DNA of 64,000 bases from Mesotaenium endlicherianum (GCA_009602735.1 WELA01003638.1:598189-662188); one strand, 5' to 3'; shown: positions 1-13,162, counted from the stretch's first letter. Numbers and translations: made by a program. Notes: a model not told the origin generated them from the letters alone.

Positions 1-76
1 GGGGGGGGGGGGCCGGGGGGATATGGGTCTGGGGCCGCCAGGCTGTCGGCTCGGACCTGCAAACATCTGCCGACAG

Positions 77-800
77 GATGCGGCGCCAGCTGGCGCATGA
101 GGCGCAGTTCTACGGCGCCCTCATCAGGTGTGCGTGCGCGCATGCGCTTACCTCGCTCACACCTTTCCTCCATCCCTCCCTAGCGCCTGCTGCTTGCCCC
201 TTCCCTGTGAGTTGGGAAGTGCCCCTTGGCAAGACTGTCTATGAGGGGCCCCGAGGACGCGGGGGCTTATCATGCTTATCTGGCACAGAGTGTTGGGGGG
301 GCATGGGCCGGTGGAGGGGGGAGGGGAGCTTGTGAGGCTGGCGGCTGTGCGCGGGGTTCTGAGCTTTCATTTGGTTGGGGGAAGAAAGGGGGCTCTGCGT
401 GTCTGAAGAGTGCAGAAGGGGGGAGGGGGGAGGGGGTAGGGGGAAAGGGTGGGGAAGTAGTTTCCGGCTTTTTGTTGCACCTCAGCTGTGGCATCGCTGC
501 GGGGGCAGGGACTACGAGGAGCAGTGTCCCACTGTTGCCAGCATGGCCGTTGTCATCGTTATCGACATCACCAGTAACAGCAGCAGCAGCCTGGCCTGGC
601 CTGGCTGGTACCGTTTGCATGCACAGGGGACGTGACATGTGGCGTGCGTAACTGCGCAGCATCATGACGACGTGCTCCTTGCCCGCTCGCTGCGTCTCTT
701 GCTTCCGGCAATGGGGGTGGTGGCGCCTGCCCTTTTCGGTGCATCTGTTCATGTGGCTGCGTGTCAGGGCCTCGTTCTCTCCGACGCAGGATCTGCACGT

Positions 801-841
<41 letters not shown>

Positions 842-3800
842 TACACACGCACCCACGCACACACACGCGCACCTGGGCAGGGGTGGTGCAGAGGCCAGAG
901 AGAGGGTCACACAAAGAGAGTGAAAGAGAGAGAGCCTCATGGCCTCCGGGAGCAGGCATTTGCCCATGCTACTGTCAACCATGCACTGCCACCTGGCTCC
1001 TTCTCCTCCTCCTCCTCTGGACCGGACCTCCCCCCCCCCCGCCCCCCACTCGAGCTCCCTGTGGGCAGAGGGTTACGCCAGGGCACCAAACTGCAGGCAC
1101 CAATCCTGGTGCTTCCACAAGCTCTTCCCCCTTTGTGTGCCTAATCGCTTGTGGGAGCACTTGTGGAGGGGAGAGCCATGGGATGCACGCGGCTGCTTTT
1201 GCTGGTCTTTCTTGCTCCCTTCCTCCCACCCTCCCTCCTCCTGCAGCTGATGCTGCTGCTGCTGCTGCTACCGCTGTGCTGTTGCCTGCTACTGCCCTGC
1301 GTGCCCCGCTTGGTCTGGGCCTCTCCTCCTTTCCCGCTGCGGCCAGAACCAGTTCCTGTATTGCACCTTCAGGTCAGTATAGAGTCTAAGAACTAGGGTG
1401 GGGGGCAGTGGAGAGGGGAGAGGGGAGGGGGAAGGGGGAAGGGGAGGGCTTTCGACTGGCCAGTTTGAACAGGGGATACAAGTCTGGAAATTGTTGCCAG
1501 CCTATGGACGACACCCCCCCCGCTCTTCTCCAGAAAGCGAGAGGAGAGCCCAGTGCCCCTTTGTGACCTCAAGCGTGGCCCCTGCCCTTCCTGCGGACAT
1601 CTGCCCACTTACGTGCATGCGCGCGCGCGCGCCCACACTCGTGCAGGCTGCAGAAGAAGTGGAAGGTGAAGCGCCAGAAGGCGGCGACTGGTGTCAGCCT
1701 GCGGGACACGGCAGGCTTCACTGTCGACCTGGCGCTGCCGGCCGCAAGCGACGCCTTCCGCGGGTTCTCGGCGCGCGCCACCCCCATGGAGGCCGTGGCC
1801 CTGGACCAGGACTCTGCAGGCCTGCTAGTCGGCCGCATTGCCAGCGGCCGGCCCCTGCGCCGGCTCCAGGTGGACCTTCTTGGAAGAGGCCACCTGGCGG
1901 ACAATGGCCAGAGGAGCGGGAGAGCAGAAACGGTGAGAGGAGGAGGAGGAGGAGGAGAAGCAGGGGCTGGAGCTAGCAGCAGCGGGCAGCAGCGGCAGCA
2001 GCAACTGCAGCAGGAGAAGGAGGAGGAGCAGGAGGAAGGCCACGCTCGCGGGGGGGTTGAATTGTCCCCAGGTGCGGGCGAGGGGAGCAAAGAGGGGGGA
2101 GCAGTGAGCGAGGGAGTGGCGGCGGGAGCCACGCGCGCGCAGCTGCTCCTGCGAGCGCTTCTCTCGTCTGTCTTTGACGAGCAGGTGGGACCGCCCCGGC
2201 TTCCCCCTTGTCCTCCCCCCCCCTCAGGGCTCCGTCATTATTTTTTGTGCTCTTCCATGCATTCACATTTGGTACTTCCACCTGGCGTTGTTTGGTGTTG
2301 CCGCCTGTTGTCGCTTGGCATTTACTGCTGTTGTCATGCTGCAGTAAACGCCCTGCTGCCGGCTGGCTGGCTGGCTGGCTGGGGTCGTGCAAGCTCTCTC
2401 CAGGCAGCAGGCATGGCCGGCTGTGAAGCAGCAGGCAGGAGAAGGTGGATAATGTTCGTATGTGGTCGACAACAAGCCACTGGCAGACCTCGAGTGTGAC
2501 TAGGGGCAGTGGGAGTGGTGGCAGCAGCGGTAGCAGCAGCAGCAGGAGCAGCGCACGGTGTGTGTACTCGTTGACTCCTCCTCGCCAAGTGCAGGCAGCA
2601 GGAGAGGCATACACGTGTGAACGTACTCTTGTGTTGGTTGTTTCTGGGGGCGGGTGTGGTGGCGATGTGGCAGCTATTTGACCACGTGGAGCGCGAGGCG
2701 CTGAGGGGAGGAGCAGGCCACAATGGCCTCCCAGTGGCCGCCACCAGTAACTCTTCGCTCGCCATCACGCTGACATCTGTCACCTCCATGAGGCTGCAGC
2801 TTCTGGAGCGCTCTTCTGAGGAGGACGGTGATGCGGGCGGAGGGGAGAGCCTGCAGGCTCGACAAGTGGCTGACGGGGACGATAGGGACGCTCCGGGAGC
2901 TAGTGAGAGAGCGACAGCTGTTGCTGAGACGCGGCCTGCTACTGGCGGTGCGGTGCCCGCTGACGTACAGGCGGCACCTGGTGGCACCGCCGGCTCTTCT
3001 GGAGGTGGCGATGCCAACCCCACCTCGCAGGATGATGGGGCGGCAGCAGCAGCAGCACAACATGGGGGGAAGCAGGCGGAGCTGCCACGTGGAGAGCAGT
3101 GGACAGGGCCACAGGCGCCCTCGCCAGAGCTGCTGGCTGCCTCAGCGGCGACATCTGGCCAGTCTGATGCGCTGACGACGTTCGTGAGGCAGGCGTTCCA
3201 CAGCCGCGTGTTTGGCGCCCTGGCCGCCCACGCGGCCCGCAGGAGGGAGGGGGCTCGACCAGAGGGGAGAAGAGCAGCTGCTGCAGCAGCCGGAGGAGGA
3301 GCAGGAGGAGCAAGAGCAGAAGGTGTGGTGGAGCAAGCGGTGGCAGTGGCCAGGCACCGCGAGCTCGCACAGCAGGTGCTGGCGCGTTTGGAGCTTCTGG
3401 TGAGTCTCCTGTTCTTCCCCCTCTCCCCCCCCCCCCCTTTTCCTTTATTGCCTCGGCCCTCGCGACCACTCCCCACACGCACGTGCTTGCGCTAGTTGGT
3501 TAGTCGGGGCCTATGTTCGTCGTGCATGGCTGTGGTTGCCATGTGGGACGGTAGTCGGCTGCTTGACGCAAGCGCCGCGGCTGTGTGTTAGAGAGGGAGA
3601 GGGGAGGGGGAGGGAAGGGGAGGGGAGGGGTGCTGACTTGCGGGAGGCTCCTCCAGACATCCGCACGTCTGCGTACGGCCACGCTAGGCGAAAGGCATGT
3701 CAGCATGTGGGTGGGTGGGCGCGGAGACCGTGTGCGCAAGCTGGAGGCTGACTCACTCGCGCTTGCCCGCGCAAGTCCTTTCCGCATTTTCACGCAGAGT

Positions 3801-4299
3801 TTCTCCAGGTACACTCTCCCGGGAGCGCAAGGGGGGGGGGGAAGGGGGGGAGGAGGGGTTCGCATCTTGACCTCTTGTCGTTCAGGATTGCCTTCTTGCT
3901 GCTGCTCTGTCGCGCTTCCCCCGCTTACTTTAAAGGTGCGCGCAGCTCAACACACTGCATGCTTGGCTTCTTTGAGCAGGACTGATGGGAAGGCTTGCTG
4001 CGCCGTTGTAACCTGACTGTCTGTCGGCCCGTGCGTGCATGTTGCCGGAGTGCAGGCGGCAGCCAATCGGCATCTCAGCCTGTCGACTGTGGCCACCTGG
4101 CACCTCACGACGGCCGCGTGGAACGTCGCCTTTTCATTGCCACGGAGACAATCCCCCTCCCCCTCTCCCTCACCCTCCCCCCCCCAGTTCGAGCGCTTGC
4201 TCGGCGACCCCAGCGCCTCCCCCTTGCCTCCTCAATCAAATGAAGTACCGCCGCTTGCGCTGGCCTCCCCGCTTCCCACCCCTTCTCCTCCGCCTCCTC

Positions 4300-4330
<31 letters not shown>

Positions 4331-5523
4331 CCTTTCACCTGCTGCTGCACCACCGGCTGCTGCAACAGCACCAGCAGGAGCAGGAGCAGGAGCTACTCCT
4401 CCTTACCCTCACCCTAAGCCTGGTGCTGCGCCTCCCGCTGCTGGCCACGCGAACGTGCTGGAGCTCACGGTGGCTGTCAGGGGAGAGGAGATCAGCATGG
4501 AGGGGGCCCACGGCGTGAGGGTGTGGGGGGAGAACGGGACAGCTGGCAGCGGCGCTGGTCCTGCGCGCCCTCCCGTGGGCCCCACGAGCATCTCTCATCT
4601 CAGTTGGGTCATCCTCAACCAGGTATGCGCCCTGTTGCTACAGCTCAGTGCCACAGGACAGCAGCAGCGCATGGAGCTGGCAATGACTATGCACGCAACG
4701 CACGTGCATGTGGTGAACATCTGCATGTGCGTGTGCGTGTGCATGTGTGCCTTCAACATGTGAATCACCATCTGAGCGCATGTGTGTGAAAGCAGGCGTG
4801 GAGTCCGAAGAGTCGTGCATGTGAGTCAGGGACAGGCTTTGGGGGGGCCAATATCAGTCTTTGGATTGTAGGTGCTCCCATTAGGTGACGACTGTAGGGC
4901 CGCGTGATATGGCGCTTGTATCTGCGCCTGGATGCTCACCCGCAGCTCGCAACACTACTGCCTCCGGATCACTTCACCAATACAATCTCCTCCAGTGTGC
5001 CCGTTACTTGGCGCAGATTGCTGAGCTGCAGGAAGGAGCCTGTGGCCCTGCGATGCAAAACAAGTGCATCATGCAGGTCTTGGAAGTGACGCGGCATGTG
5101 AAGCCGCATGTGACACCTATTGCAGAATCTAGTCTTGGAGCAGCAGCTCCTTTACCTTCATTGTGTGTTCTTATGTGCCCGTCTGCTCTCTTGCGTTGAT
5201 CCACTTACCCGCAGGTTGCTGCGCACATGCTAGAAGCCCTCGAAATGGAAGCCATGTCCCTGGGGCTCCCAAGTTCTCGCCAAGCTTTCACTCTCACGCT
5301 CAATGTTGCGCCAAAGTCTACCGCGTCTTTCACTGCCTACCCCAGTGCGAAGCAACACTGTGTGCTGTGGTCCATGAAAGCGCCCCTGGCAGCTCCGAGC
5401 AAGACAGCACTCTCCAAGGTGCACATTGAAGGAGCTCCAAGCTCTAGCCCAGAGTTCTTCTTAGGTCAGATGTCTATGCCAGAGCTGAGACGACGCTTGA
5501 CCAACCTATTGTTGCAGACTTGA
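77..5523 (+). CDS. MED17: Mediator complex subunit 17, C-terminal part (5' end outside window)
   Basis: This is a subunit of the head module of Mediator, the nuclear complex linking transcription factors to RNA polymerase II. Five exons join in phase: 77-127, 1647-2184, 2674-3399, 4056-4622 and 5215-5523 (TGA). The join of exons 1 and 2 gives EAQFYGALIR then LQKKWKVKRQK, close to the plant MED17 stretch EARFYGALIRLQRNWKVKRQ as I remember it. Further matches are DQDSAGLL, EQLFDHVEREAL and VILNQVAAHMLEALEMEA, and the end LGQMSMPELRRRL also fits. The visible part is already about 730 residues, longer than the whole plant protein (about 650). The excess is low-complexity insertion: Gln/Glu-rich in exon 2, acidic and Ala-rich in exon 3, Pro/Ala-rich in exon 4. 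The first exons lie left of the window. The identification is firm; the exact edges of exons 1 and 4 are read by eye. Confidence 0.85.
417..455 (+). repeat. G-rich purine tract
   Basis: Repeated runs of four to six G separated by A or T lie in a MED17 intron. Similar tracts occur at about 1398-1447 and 3588-3632, also in MED17 introns, and in the first 20 bases of the window. Each has at least four G runs, so could fold as a G-quadruplex on the sense strand or in the pre-mRNA. This is a compositional observation only. Confidence 0.7.
804..870. repeat. (CA)n microsatellite
   Basis: An uninterrupted CA run (about 15 units, 804-834) is followed by a degenerate CA/CG-rich tail. It lies in the first visible intron of MED17. 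It creates spurious Thr-His or Val-Cys open frames on both strands that are not genes. Confidence 0.95.
4303..4330 (+). repeat. (CTG)n run encoding polyalanine in MED17 exon 4
   Basis: About nine CTG units are read in the GCT frame of MED17 exon 4. They give a polyalanine tract directly after a polyproline stretch, within the long Pro/Ala insertion that precedes the conserved C-terminal domain. The exon frame stays open across the repeat. Confidence 0.85.
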
Positions 5524-7121
5524 GGGTGCAAGAGAATTATCCGCAAGCGTCCACCCTCTTCGATCTACATCATTCATCATTGTGAAATTGTTCCCATCAA
5601 GTGGCCCTTATCACTCACATGCACTTACATTCTCAGCTAGCAAACCCTCTCCGCTTGATCCATGACACGGCACTACAACGTCAATTACTGCATGCGTACA
5701 TAAATGCAGCAAATGGCATGCACATTTTACTGAAAATCCAGTTACATTCTCTCTTGTTCACTAGACTTGCACTTTAGCATAAATTTCTCAACAAGAACAC
5801 CACCCTACTGTCGAAGTCCCAACCCTTCTGACAGTTGTCACAACAATTGGTGAACATCATCATAGAGCCAAGTGCTGAATGTCGATCTCCCATGTCAAGC
5901 TTCCTGTCATGTACTGGAGATGAATATCACGTATCTCCCAATTGTTGGACTGCACCCTCTTGTTCTTGAAAATCCGCCCAGATATATATTAATGCGTCAC
6001 CACTATCCGTAAGGCCCCGTTTAATTTAGAGAATTCTTTCCACGATAGCCACTGTCAAGCGGGCTTGGGTCGAACTGCATCCTTATGGTCGTAGCTTGTC
6101 GCCTCCAGGCTCTGCTTTAATAAGCTCCGCATCTTATATGCACGGAGTAGGACTTTTTTCTATGGAATGCTGGAATTGGCCGATTTGATTATGACTTTGT
6201 GGTCCGGACAAAAGAGGCAAGGAAGTGCAAGACACGTCTGGGGCAAACAAGGGCGAGGTCATATCCTTAAAAGCCATGGAAACTCTGCTGTACATAATTT
6301 GAAGGACCTCAGCAAGTAACCCTGAGCTACAGTTTACTCGAGCACGGCAAAGCAACAGAGATATTCCTGTTGGACTCAAAAGGCTGACGTCCCATTCCTG
6401 TCTCTGATAGCTTCATAGCCAGTTCATTTGACAAACTGTTGCCTACAGATCATAAACTCAACTGCAATTTGCAATCAAGCATACTTCACTAAGTACATGT
6501 CAGATTTGAAAGAACATGAATGCACCAGCACGCACTATCTTGTGCCTGAAAAGATACCCCAACACATCACCTTCCACGCACACAAGACGACATCTATCTC
6601 GCCTTGTTGCTACTACAGGACTGGCTCACAAATTGACTTCAATATCATGGCACCCTGCATAAGACAGACCCCCCACTCATGCTGGCAACCCATGTGCGCT
6701 ATGTGCTAGTGAGCTTTCCAAGAAGACATATCTCCTATCAATCCTCTTCTATAGACGCGCCCAAAGAGAAGCCAGAAGAAGGGATGATATGCCCTATAAG
6801 CGAAGAAACAGCAAACCAACCCCAGAATGTCGCAACATGCACTTGCCCTCTGCGTTCAACACTTTGTGAGTCACATCCAGGCACAAACAAAAACGCCAAT
6901 GTAGGTGTGACCATGTTTTGCACTCGATAAGCAAACGTTATGCACCCACTTGAAAGGTATCAGCAAAGGGAAAACTTCTGGAAATTGCTTTGATTAGCCA
7001 CCACAGCCATTCAAAACCATGATGGTAAGGGCATCCCTAACCACATTGGTCAGGGGTGAATGTTTCAAGCAATGGTCAGGTCTTTGACAGATGAACCTCG
7101 TATGTACTGCTACAGGAAGAC
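5524..7121. other. Intergenic region between convergent MED17 and RPS11
   Basis: No supported gene. The short open frames here show no recognisable domain. The stretch should hold the 3' untranslated regions of both flanking genes. G+C falls visibly from the MED17 side to the RPS11 side. No RNA gene or repeat was recognised. Confidence 0.6.
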
Positions 7122-9415
7122 CTAGATCGCAGCAAACACCTTCTTGGCGGCACCACCCTCGCCGGAGCCCATGGGGATAACCTTCAACACGTTGAATCTC
7201 ACAGTCTTCGACAGCGGCCTATGGAACAGAGAAAGCACAGGCACAAAGGGTACCACTAATAAAGTATCTACCCATAATCAAATAGAAGCTTTAGGCTGAC
7301 CCTACTCAACTGAAGGTGTATACATGCCTGCAATCAGCTTCAAACTCCACACAGACCATCGTCGGCTGAAAAACCGGCCATTGCCCACCCTCCTCACAGA
7401 CTCAGTCCCCCCCCCATTCTACATGCCACAGCCCGTCTGCCACGCAGTGCATAAGTTGCCCAACGTGCTTGGCCAGGTGACACACTTTGTTTCTGTGGCA
7501 GATATCATAAAGAAGATCAACCGGAGGCAACTACACCTAAGAACACGGGCTAAAAGCTGAAAAGGTGCAGAAATAAAACTACAGAGAGCTTGGCATTCCC
7601 CTTCATGGACGCGGCACGTTGTGTTGATGCAGGGTGACTCCTTCAGTTTGAGTACAGCTTTGCATTGCATTCTTTGACATGTGCAAAGATCCGATATGCA
7701 CAGCATTGGTTTAGGTTAAGCTCTAGGTCAATAGTTTAGCAAGATAGGCATATCATACAGACAGGGTTTTTAATTGAGCAGTAGTACAGGCCACCCACCT
7801 GCACTGGCCAACAGTGACCTTGTCTCCCTCCTTGACACGGAAGCAGGGTGAAACGTGCGCCGACAAGTTTGAGTGCCTCTTCTCATATCTGAGCCACCCC
7901 GTGTACAAATGATAGCAGTCAGCGTAAGATTTCCCTTGATCATCTTGTGCCGATGCCTACATTGTAAAGAGTAAAGCAGCACAAACTGTCCCGAACAAGA
8001 ATAGCACTACTGCTGTTGCCCCCCAAGACAACACATATGCAACCAGGATGCCAATGAAGAGATCAGATTATGCAGACAATACCGCTGGTACTTCTTCACG
8101 AAGTGAAGGTAATCACGACGAATTGTGATTGTGCGCCTCATCTTGGTGCTGTAAACTGTGCCGGAGAGGATGCGACCACGGATGGACACATTGCCGGTAA
8201 ATGGGCACTTCTTGTCAATGTAAGTGCCTGCATCCAAACCTCAACCTCGTCAATAGAGTATTCTATGCAAAGCTCCTTGTACATACCAGCCTAGTCCATT
8301 AAACACCAACTTCCTGGAAAGATATGAGCTTTCCATTTATCCTCCCCTTACATGCCACAACTTAAACCCGAAGCACCTCAATGCGAAGACATGTCCAGCA
8401 TCTCCAATCAAAAGGCATCTCCTGCCCCGGACATTGTGAGTCAACCTCACTTCGCCTCACTTAGCTTGACTTGGCTTGCGTGAGGGGAGGGGAGGGGAGG
8501 GGAGGGATTCTTGTCCATGCAAGCCCGCACTTCACAGTCTATTCGTAGAATATTTTGCGACCAAAATGACCTGTATCTCTTTTTCAGGGCTATACACGCA
8601 CTTGTGACGGCGACATGTTCCCATCAGATGAGTGTAACCCTTGCCAAAAACAGAGCTGACTTTGACGAATCAAAGTGATATGTGCAGCCCCTGCCCCTTT
8701 TAAGTTGTGTTGTAGACGAATATACCTTCAATAGCCTCTCGTGGAGTCTTGAACCCAAGACCTACGTTCTTGTAAAACCTGTTGCCGGCCTTTCCGGGAG
8801 CCTTCAGGCCTGACTGCTTCTTCCCTCTGCACCCACCCCTAGCATAACCACGTGAACTACAGACCAACATCTGAGGATGCTTCATAAACCCTAATATAAC
8901 AACATAACGATAAGGTAATGATAAGTATATTCCAGCCAAAGAAGACGGCCTTGTAACTTCCTTGCTAGGCTTCACTCGCATCCATGCGCAACGCTTTATC
9001 TCCAGGATTTATTTAACATGAGCTACTGACATATTATGATAAGTGCAGGTAGTAACTTACGCAAGGAAGACCTTGAGCTGCTTCTGAAAAGACTTTTCGG
9101 TCTGTAAACATCCAGCAACCCAGAAAGAAATAGCATTAGACTAGTGATCACGATCTTCGATATGATTTAAGAGGTCGGCGGGTGGAGAACCGCCTCAAAG
9201 ATGTTCCCAAGGCCAGCGAAAAAAGGCTGTGTAGGGGTTCAAGAAACCAGAAGGTGACATGCTTCAATACACATGATATGGCAGGAGGATGAGCCCATAG
9301 AGAGCTGATGAAAGCAAGTTTAAAATCTATACTTTAAACAAGAAACAAAATGCCTGATGATAGTGAAGATACTATGTATGATACAAAGAGCTTAGTTCAC
9401 CTGAGCGTCCGTCAT
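7122..9415 (-). CDS. RPS11: 40S ribosomal protein S11 (uS17 family)
   Basis: Cytosolic small-subunit ribosomal protein that binds 18S rRNA. Six exons on the minus strand join in phase: 9415-9401, 9101-9061, 8826-8726, 8227-8083, 7888-7799 and 7218-7122 (TAG), encoding 162 residues against about 158-160 in other eukaryotes. The first exon is only five codons (MTDAQ), matching the MADIQ-type start of the family, which fixes the start. Diagnostic stretches are [71 protein letters not shown] and [23 protein letters not shown]. The reading frame is clean throughout. All introns have GT-AG ends. The gene converges with MED17 and is divergent from the RS-rich gene. Confidence 0.95.
8484..8506 (+). 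repeat. (GGGGA)n tract in an RPS11 intron
   Basis: Tandem GGGGA units with at least four G4 runs, inside the intron between RPS11 exons 3 and 4. The G runs are on the plus strand, so they are C runs in the RPS11 transcript. It could form a G-quadruplex in the DNA template strand. No function can be assigned. Confidence 0.75.
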
Positions 9416-10740
9416 GGCTGCAGTTGCCGCAAGCAGGGCTAAGAGCAGATGAAGCTGCAAGACCTGAAGGAGCCAAAGAGACTCTTCTGTGGCCGCTCTC
9501 TGCCCTAAGTCATCTCGATTCGTCAACATGCCTGTCGTCAATAAGTCGTTCACACTCGACAATACTCCGATCATGGTTCCGTCATTTCAACATGTTCTCT
9601 ACCGTCGATTGGCAATCGGTCTCTGAACGTTTAGGTTTGCCAGTTGGACTGCATACAGAAGTGTACAGACGCAATGAATTTAAAATTGATGAAGGAAGAC
9701 CGCGCTAACCTTCATCGGCCTAACCTGTCACCGTCTGAGTGATTTCTCACAAATCGAAACGGTTGCAAATAAATGGAAACCACTAGCGCAGGCAGGATAC
9801 CAGGCGCGTCTGGAACATTCACTGCTGGACGACTGGCCCCAACTGTGCCCTGTACATGGCCGAGAATATTTACACATGCACCTGATTCCCTGCGCACATA
9901 TGCATTTCGGGGGTAGTCAGGTTACGTCGTCGATATACTGCAAGCGTTTTGAATGTTAGTTGGTTGGGCTAGTGCCTTGGCTCCTGTGCGGTGGCCTCAT
10001 CTCACGTCGAATTGCTGTTGCAAGTATTTCACAAGGCTTCTAGGTCGTTCATTTGTAGGAAGTTTGCTTTTAGTTGGTTTCGAGGACAAGCGCATGAACT
10101 TGGTAGCAATGCTTGGCTTATCTAACACGTAGTCACTCAGGAGCCGACTCTGCCTGGAGCTGGGTATGTTTAGGCTCACTTTTACGTTACCAGCCTTTCA
10201 AAGGATTGTCTTCTATTATTGAAGAAACGGCATTTTTGTGGTCGCACCTTTTCATTTTGGGGGAGCGTTGCTCTGTCGATTTCAAGACCTCATTGTCATA
10301 AAAGGTAAGAGCTCATCTATCTCGTGGATGCGTTCGGGGTTTGATCATTATTTCACAATAGTCAGATGTGCATTCGTTTATTGGCTTCTTGCGTCAGACT
10401 GTGGGGAGCATTACCATGTCTCAGCACCATGAGACAAAGATGCGAGAACTTGAACTGCTTGGGGCTGACACGATTTCTTTGTTTTCTGAGATGGACATCC
10501 CGGCCCCCATCCTCGGCCATGCAGAAGAGGGATATCGCTGTGCAGAGGAGTCAGGGACAACGCTTCGGCCTTTTTGTCGATTGTTTTGTCTTCCTGCAAG
10601 CCAGGGGCCCAGCAGCCGCTGTGTAAATCGACAGGCAGACGTATATAATCACTTTAGGGGTAATCAGCTGTCAAAGCAGTGGACCTTCTGCTGCATCTCT
10701 TGTGGGAGCAATAGCATAAGGGGAGGACTTGTTGCAAGCT
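9416..10740. other. Divergent spacer between RPS11 and the RS-rich gene
   Basis: This probably contains both promoters. An open frame begins with ATG at 10416 (first residues MSQHHETKMRELELLGAD) and runs to 10775 in a frame different from the downstream gene. It has a protein-like start but no recognised domain, so it may be a 5' exon, an upstream ORF or chance. Nothing else was recognised. Confidence 0.5.
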
Positions 10741-12029
10741 ATGTCAACAATGAACGATGTCAAGACCACTGCTAGGTTCTTCCAGATGATTAAGGAGAAG
10801 GAGAAGAAGGAGCTTGAGAAGAGACAGGCTGCACTGTCATGGGCTCAGCGTCTTGAGAAAGCGGCCATGGGCGAGGACAAGCCTGACAAGAAGAGCAAGG
10901 GTAGGGGCAGGAAGAAGTCACGGAGGCATAAGCGTCGTCGTAGCCGCAGGAGCTCTAGGTCGTCCTCAGACTCCTCCTCCAGCTCTAGCAGTGAGGACTC
11001 AGATTCCGAGGACGACAGGGACAGGAGAAGGAAGCGCAAGCACAGAAGCTCGCAGAAGCACCGGAGGGCCCACTCGGATTCAGCCTTGGGGTCAGAGTCT
11101 GACGATGACAGCACAGATGGCGGTGCAAAGAAGAGCAGCCGGCGGAAGAAGCGGCGCCAGAGGAAGTCGTCACTGTCGGGCTCAGATCGCTCCCGGGCCA
11201 AGTACGTATTCTTGTCTGTCCTTCAGCGTGCATCCCGTTACAAGCCTCCGTTGTATGTAGGAGAACCTTCGTACAGTGCAACTGCTGGTTGTGCCGGGTA
11301 ATATACTAGCTATTATGGAGCGTGAGCATGAGGTTATGTGCGGGGTAGGGCTTTCTTGCCGTCCTCTTTCTCCTCCTGACAAACTTGGTATCTGTCTCCT
11401 TGTCATGCAGAGGGGAGAAGAGAAGACATGTCAAGCGCAAGCGCGACTCGGAGGACAGCTCCGACGACGGCAGCAGTGGCCCGGATGCTGAGAGGCATGT
11501 CAAGAGGCGGAAGAAGAAAGAGGCAGGTGTTAGGGAGGAGGGGAGGGAGGGGGAGGTGGCGGCCAGCAAGCAGGGCAGGAGAATATCAAAGAGCAAGACT
11601 CCGGAGCTTGCGCAAGCCGCCAGCAGGAGGGAACAGCTCGCGCCGCAGCGTGTGAAGAGCACAACTCCTGAACCGGCTCATGCCACTCTTCTAAGAGGTC
11701 AGCTGAGGCCGAAGAGCAGGACACCAGAACCAGCGCTGCAGCACAATGGGAAGGGGCACTGTGAGCTCCGTCCTGGGGCCGACGGCATGGGAGAGGGAAC
11801 TAGGTCACTTGACGGGCAGAAACCACGTGGTGAGGGGCTGGATGAAGACGGCGGGGAGAAGCCTCAGCGAGCTGGAGAGCAGCTGCTTGCAGAAGCCGTG
11901 CCAGTGCAAAGTGAATCAGGGGAGGAGCGTGTGCCCTCTAGAGATACCTTGAATGAGGAAGATACCTTGAATGAGGAACGTAACGGAGTGGGGGATGGCA
12001 ACATTGAGATGAGAAGACCAACGAAGTAG
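10741..12029 (+). CDS. RS/basic-acidic low-complexity nuclear-type protein, unknown
   Basis: Two exons join in phase, 10741-11201 (donor gtacgt) and 11411-12029 (TAG), for about 359 residues. Residues 1-50 form a charged helix-like segment (ARFFQMIKEKEKKELEKRQ) followed by a conserved-looking SWAQRLEKAAMGED. The rest alternates Arg/Lys-rich runs with Ser-Asp/Glu runs (RRSRRSSRSSSDSSSSSSSEDSD type), then a longer low-complexity tail. This composition is typical of nuclear speckle or splicing-associated proteins and gives several likely nuclear localisation signals. No RRM, zinc finger or other fold is visible, so I do not name a family. The start used is the first ATG in frame; an upstream exon cannot be excluded. 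The function is inferred only from composition. Confidence 0.65.
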
Positions 12030-13162
12030 CATAGGATGTATCGATATTGATTACGACATGCATTGGAAATAAGAACATATGTTGCAATTGCTAGAGGTGT
12101 GGACGGATTTGTACTATGCACTCTTGCCAATTGTATCATCCTGTTCGAGCCCTTCAGGAATAGCAAACATGCTACGTTATCATCAAGTAGTTATATGAGA
12201 ATTGTGATCTGTGTTTGTGACCATACAGGTCCAAGGGCCTTAATCAGCAATTTGAGCCTGGCTATAATGTTAGTTCAAATGGAAAAAATCCACTTTAATT
12301 GCAAAGAACAACACGCCAACAAAAACGTCAGAAAGGATGGTAATCATCATTGGATCAAAGTAAGTTGCAAATCAAAGTACTCTTTTGGAACAAAGTCAAA
12401 GAATGCATGTTGCTACAATCAATTTGCAGGAGGTAAGTTGTAACAGAAGTTGCACAGAATTAATCTCCATAGCTAACTGCCAATATGGAGGCAGCCCTGA
12501 TACTAGTGTTCTACGTCGGCAGGCATGTTGCCTGGCACATTTTGAGACTCGTGTGCAATTTGTTCAATACTCCAGATGGGCCAGTAATGCATTGATTCAG
12601 TGTGAGTGCACAGTCAACACTGCACTGCCATGCCTTGGTTTGGAAGACTTGCAGACTTTGCACGAAATCTTTCTATTACCAAAACCTTACAAAGTTTAAG
12701 CTTCCATCTTGCCTAATGCACACGCGCAAGCACTTTCTGCCAGTAACTACTTGGAATGAAGATGCCTGCTAGTAAACGCTAAGCTGGAGTTCACACATTT
12801 GACTCCAACTGCAGTTTCTGGTTTACATAGAGAACATCTAGTCCCCCTATCCTACAAGCAGGCTTAGAAAGTACTCAAGCTACCATATGTCTGATCCTTT
12901 AGAGTGCGACGGGCGCACTTAACTGGTGAAACCATTACCTCTCACCATACATGTCCCTCACGTTGGCCAGTTGGTCATGATCAACCCCATTCCTTTTTAA
13001 TGTGGACTGAATGGTGCCAGTCAAACATTGACCAAGTTGAATGTTACCCATGAAGGACTGTTAACCACCTACAAAGATCAAATGACCAAGTTTAACAATT
13101 TCAGAGACTCGCACATAAAGCCCGTTCACGACCAACCCATGATCTTAGTAGAACCCATGATC
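12030..13162. other. Convergent spacer between the RS-rich gene and TIC40
   Basis: No gene is supported. From about 12880 onward the sequence resembles 16540-16750, the region just past the last exon of the other TIC40 block. It is therefore the 3' flank of the duplicated block. The short open frames within are not protein-like. Confidence 0.6.

Noticed and set aside
276-1396. Long overlapping open frames on both strands across 276-1396
   Set aside because: They run through CA/GT and C/G-rich simple repeats and lie in a MED17 intron whose flanking exons join in phase.
3797-3809. Possible tiny MED17 exon between AG and GT
   Set aside because: Its length breaks the frame, and exons 3 and 4 already join in phase 0 in agreement with the plant protein.
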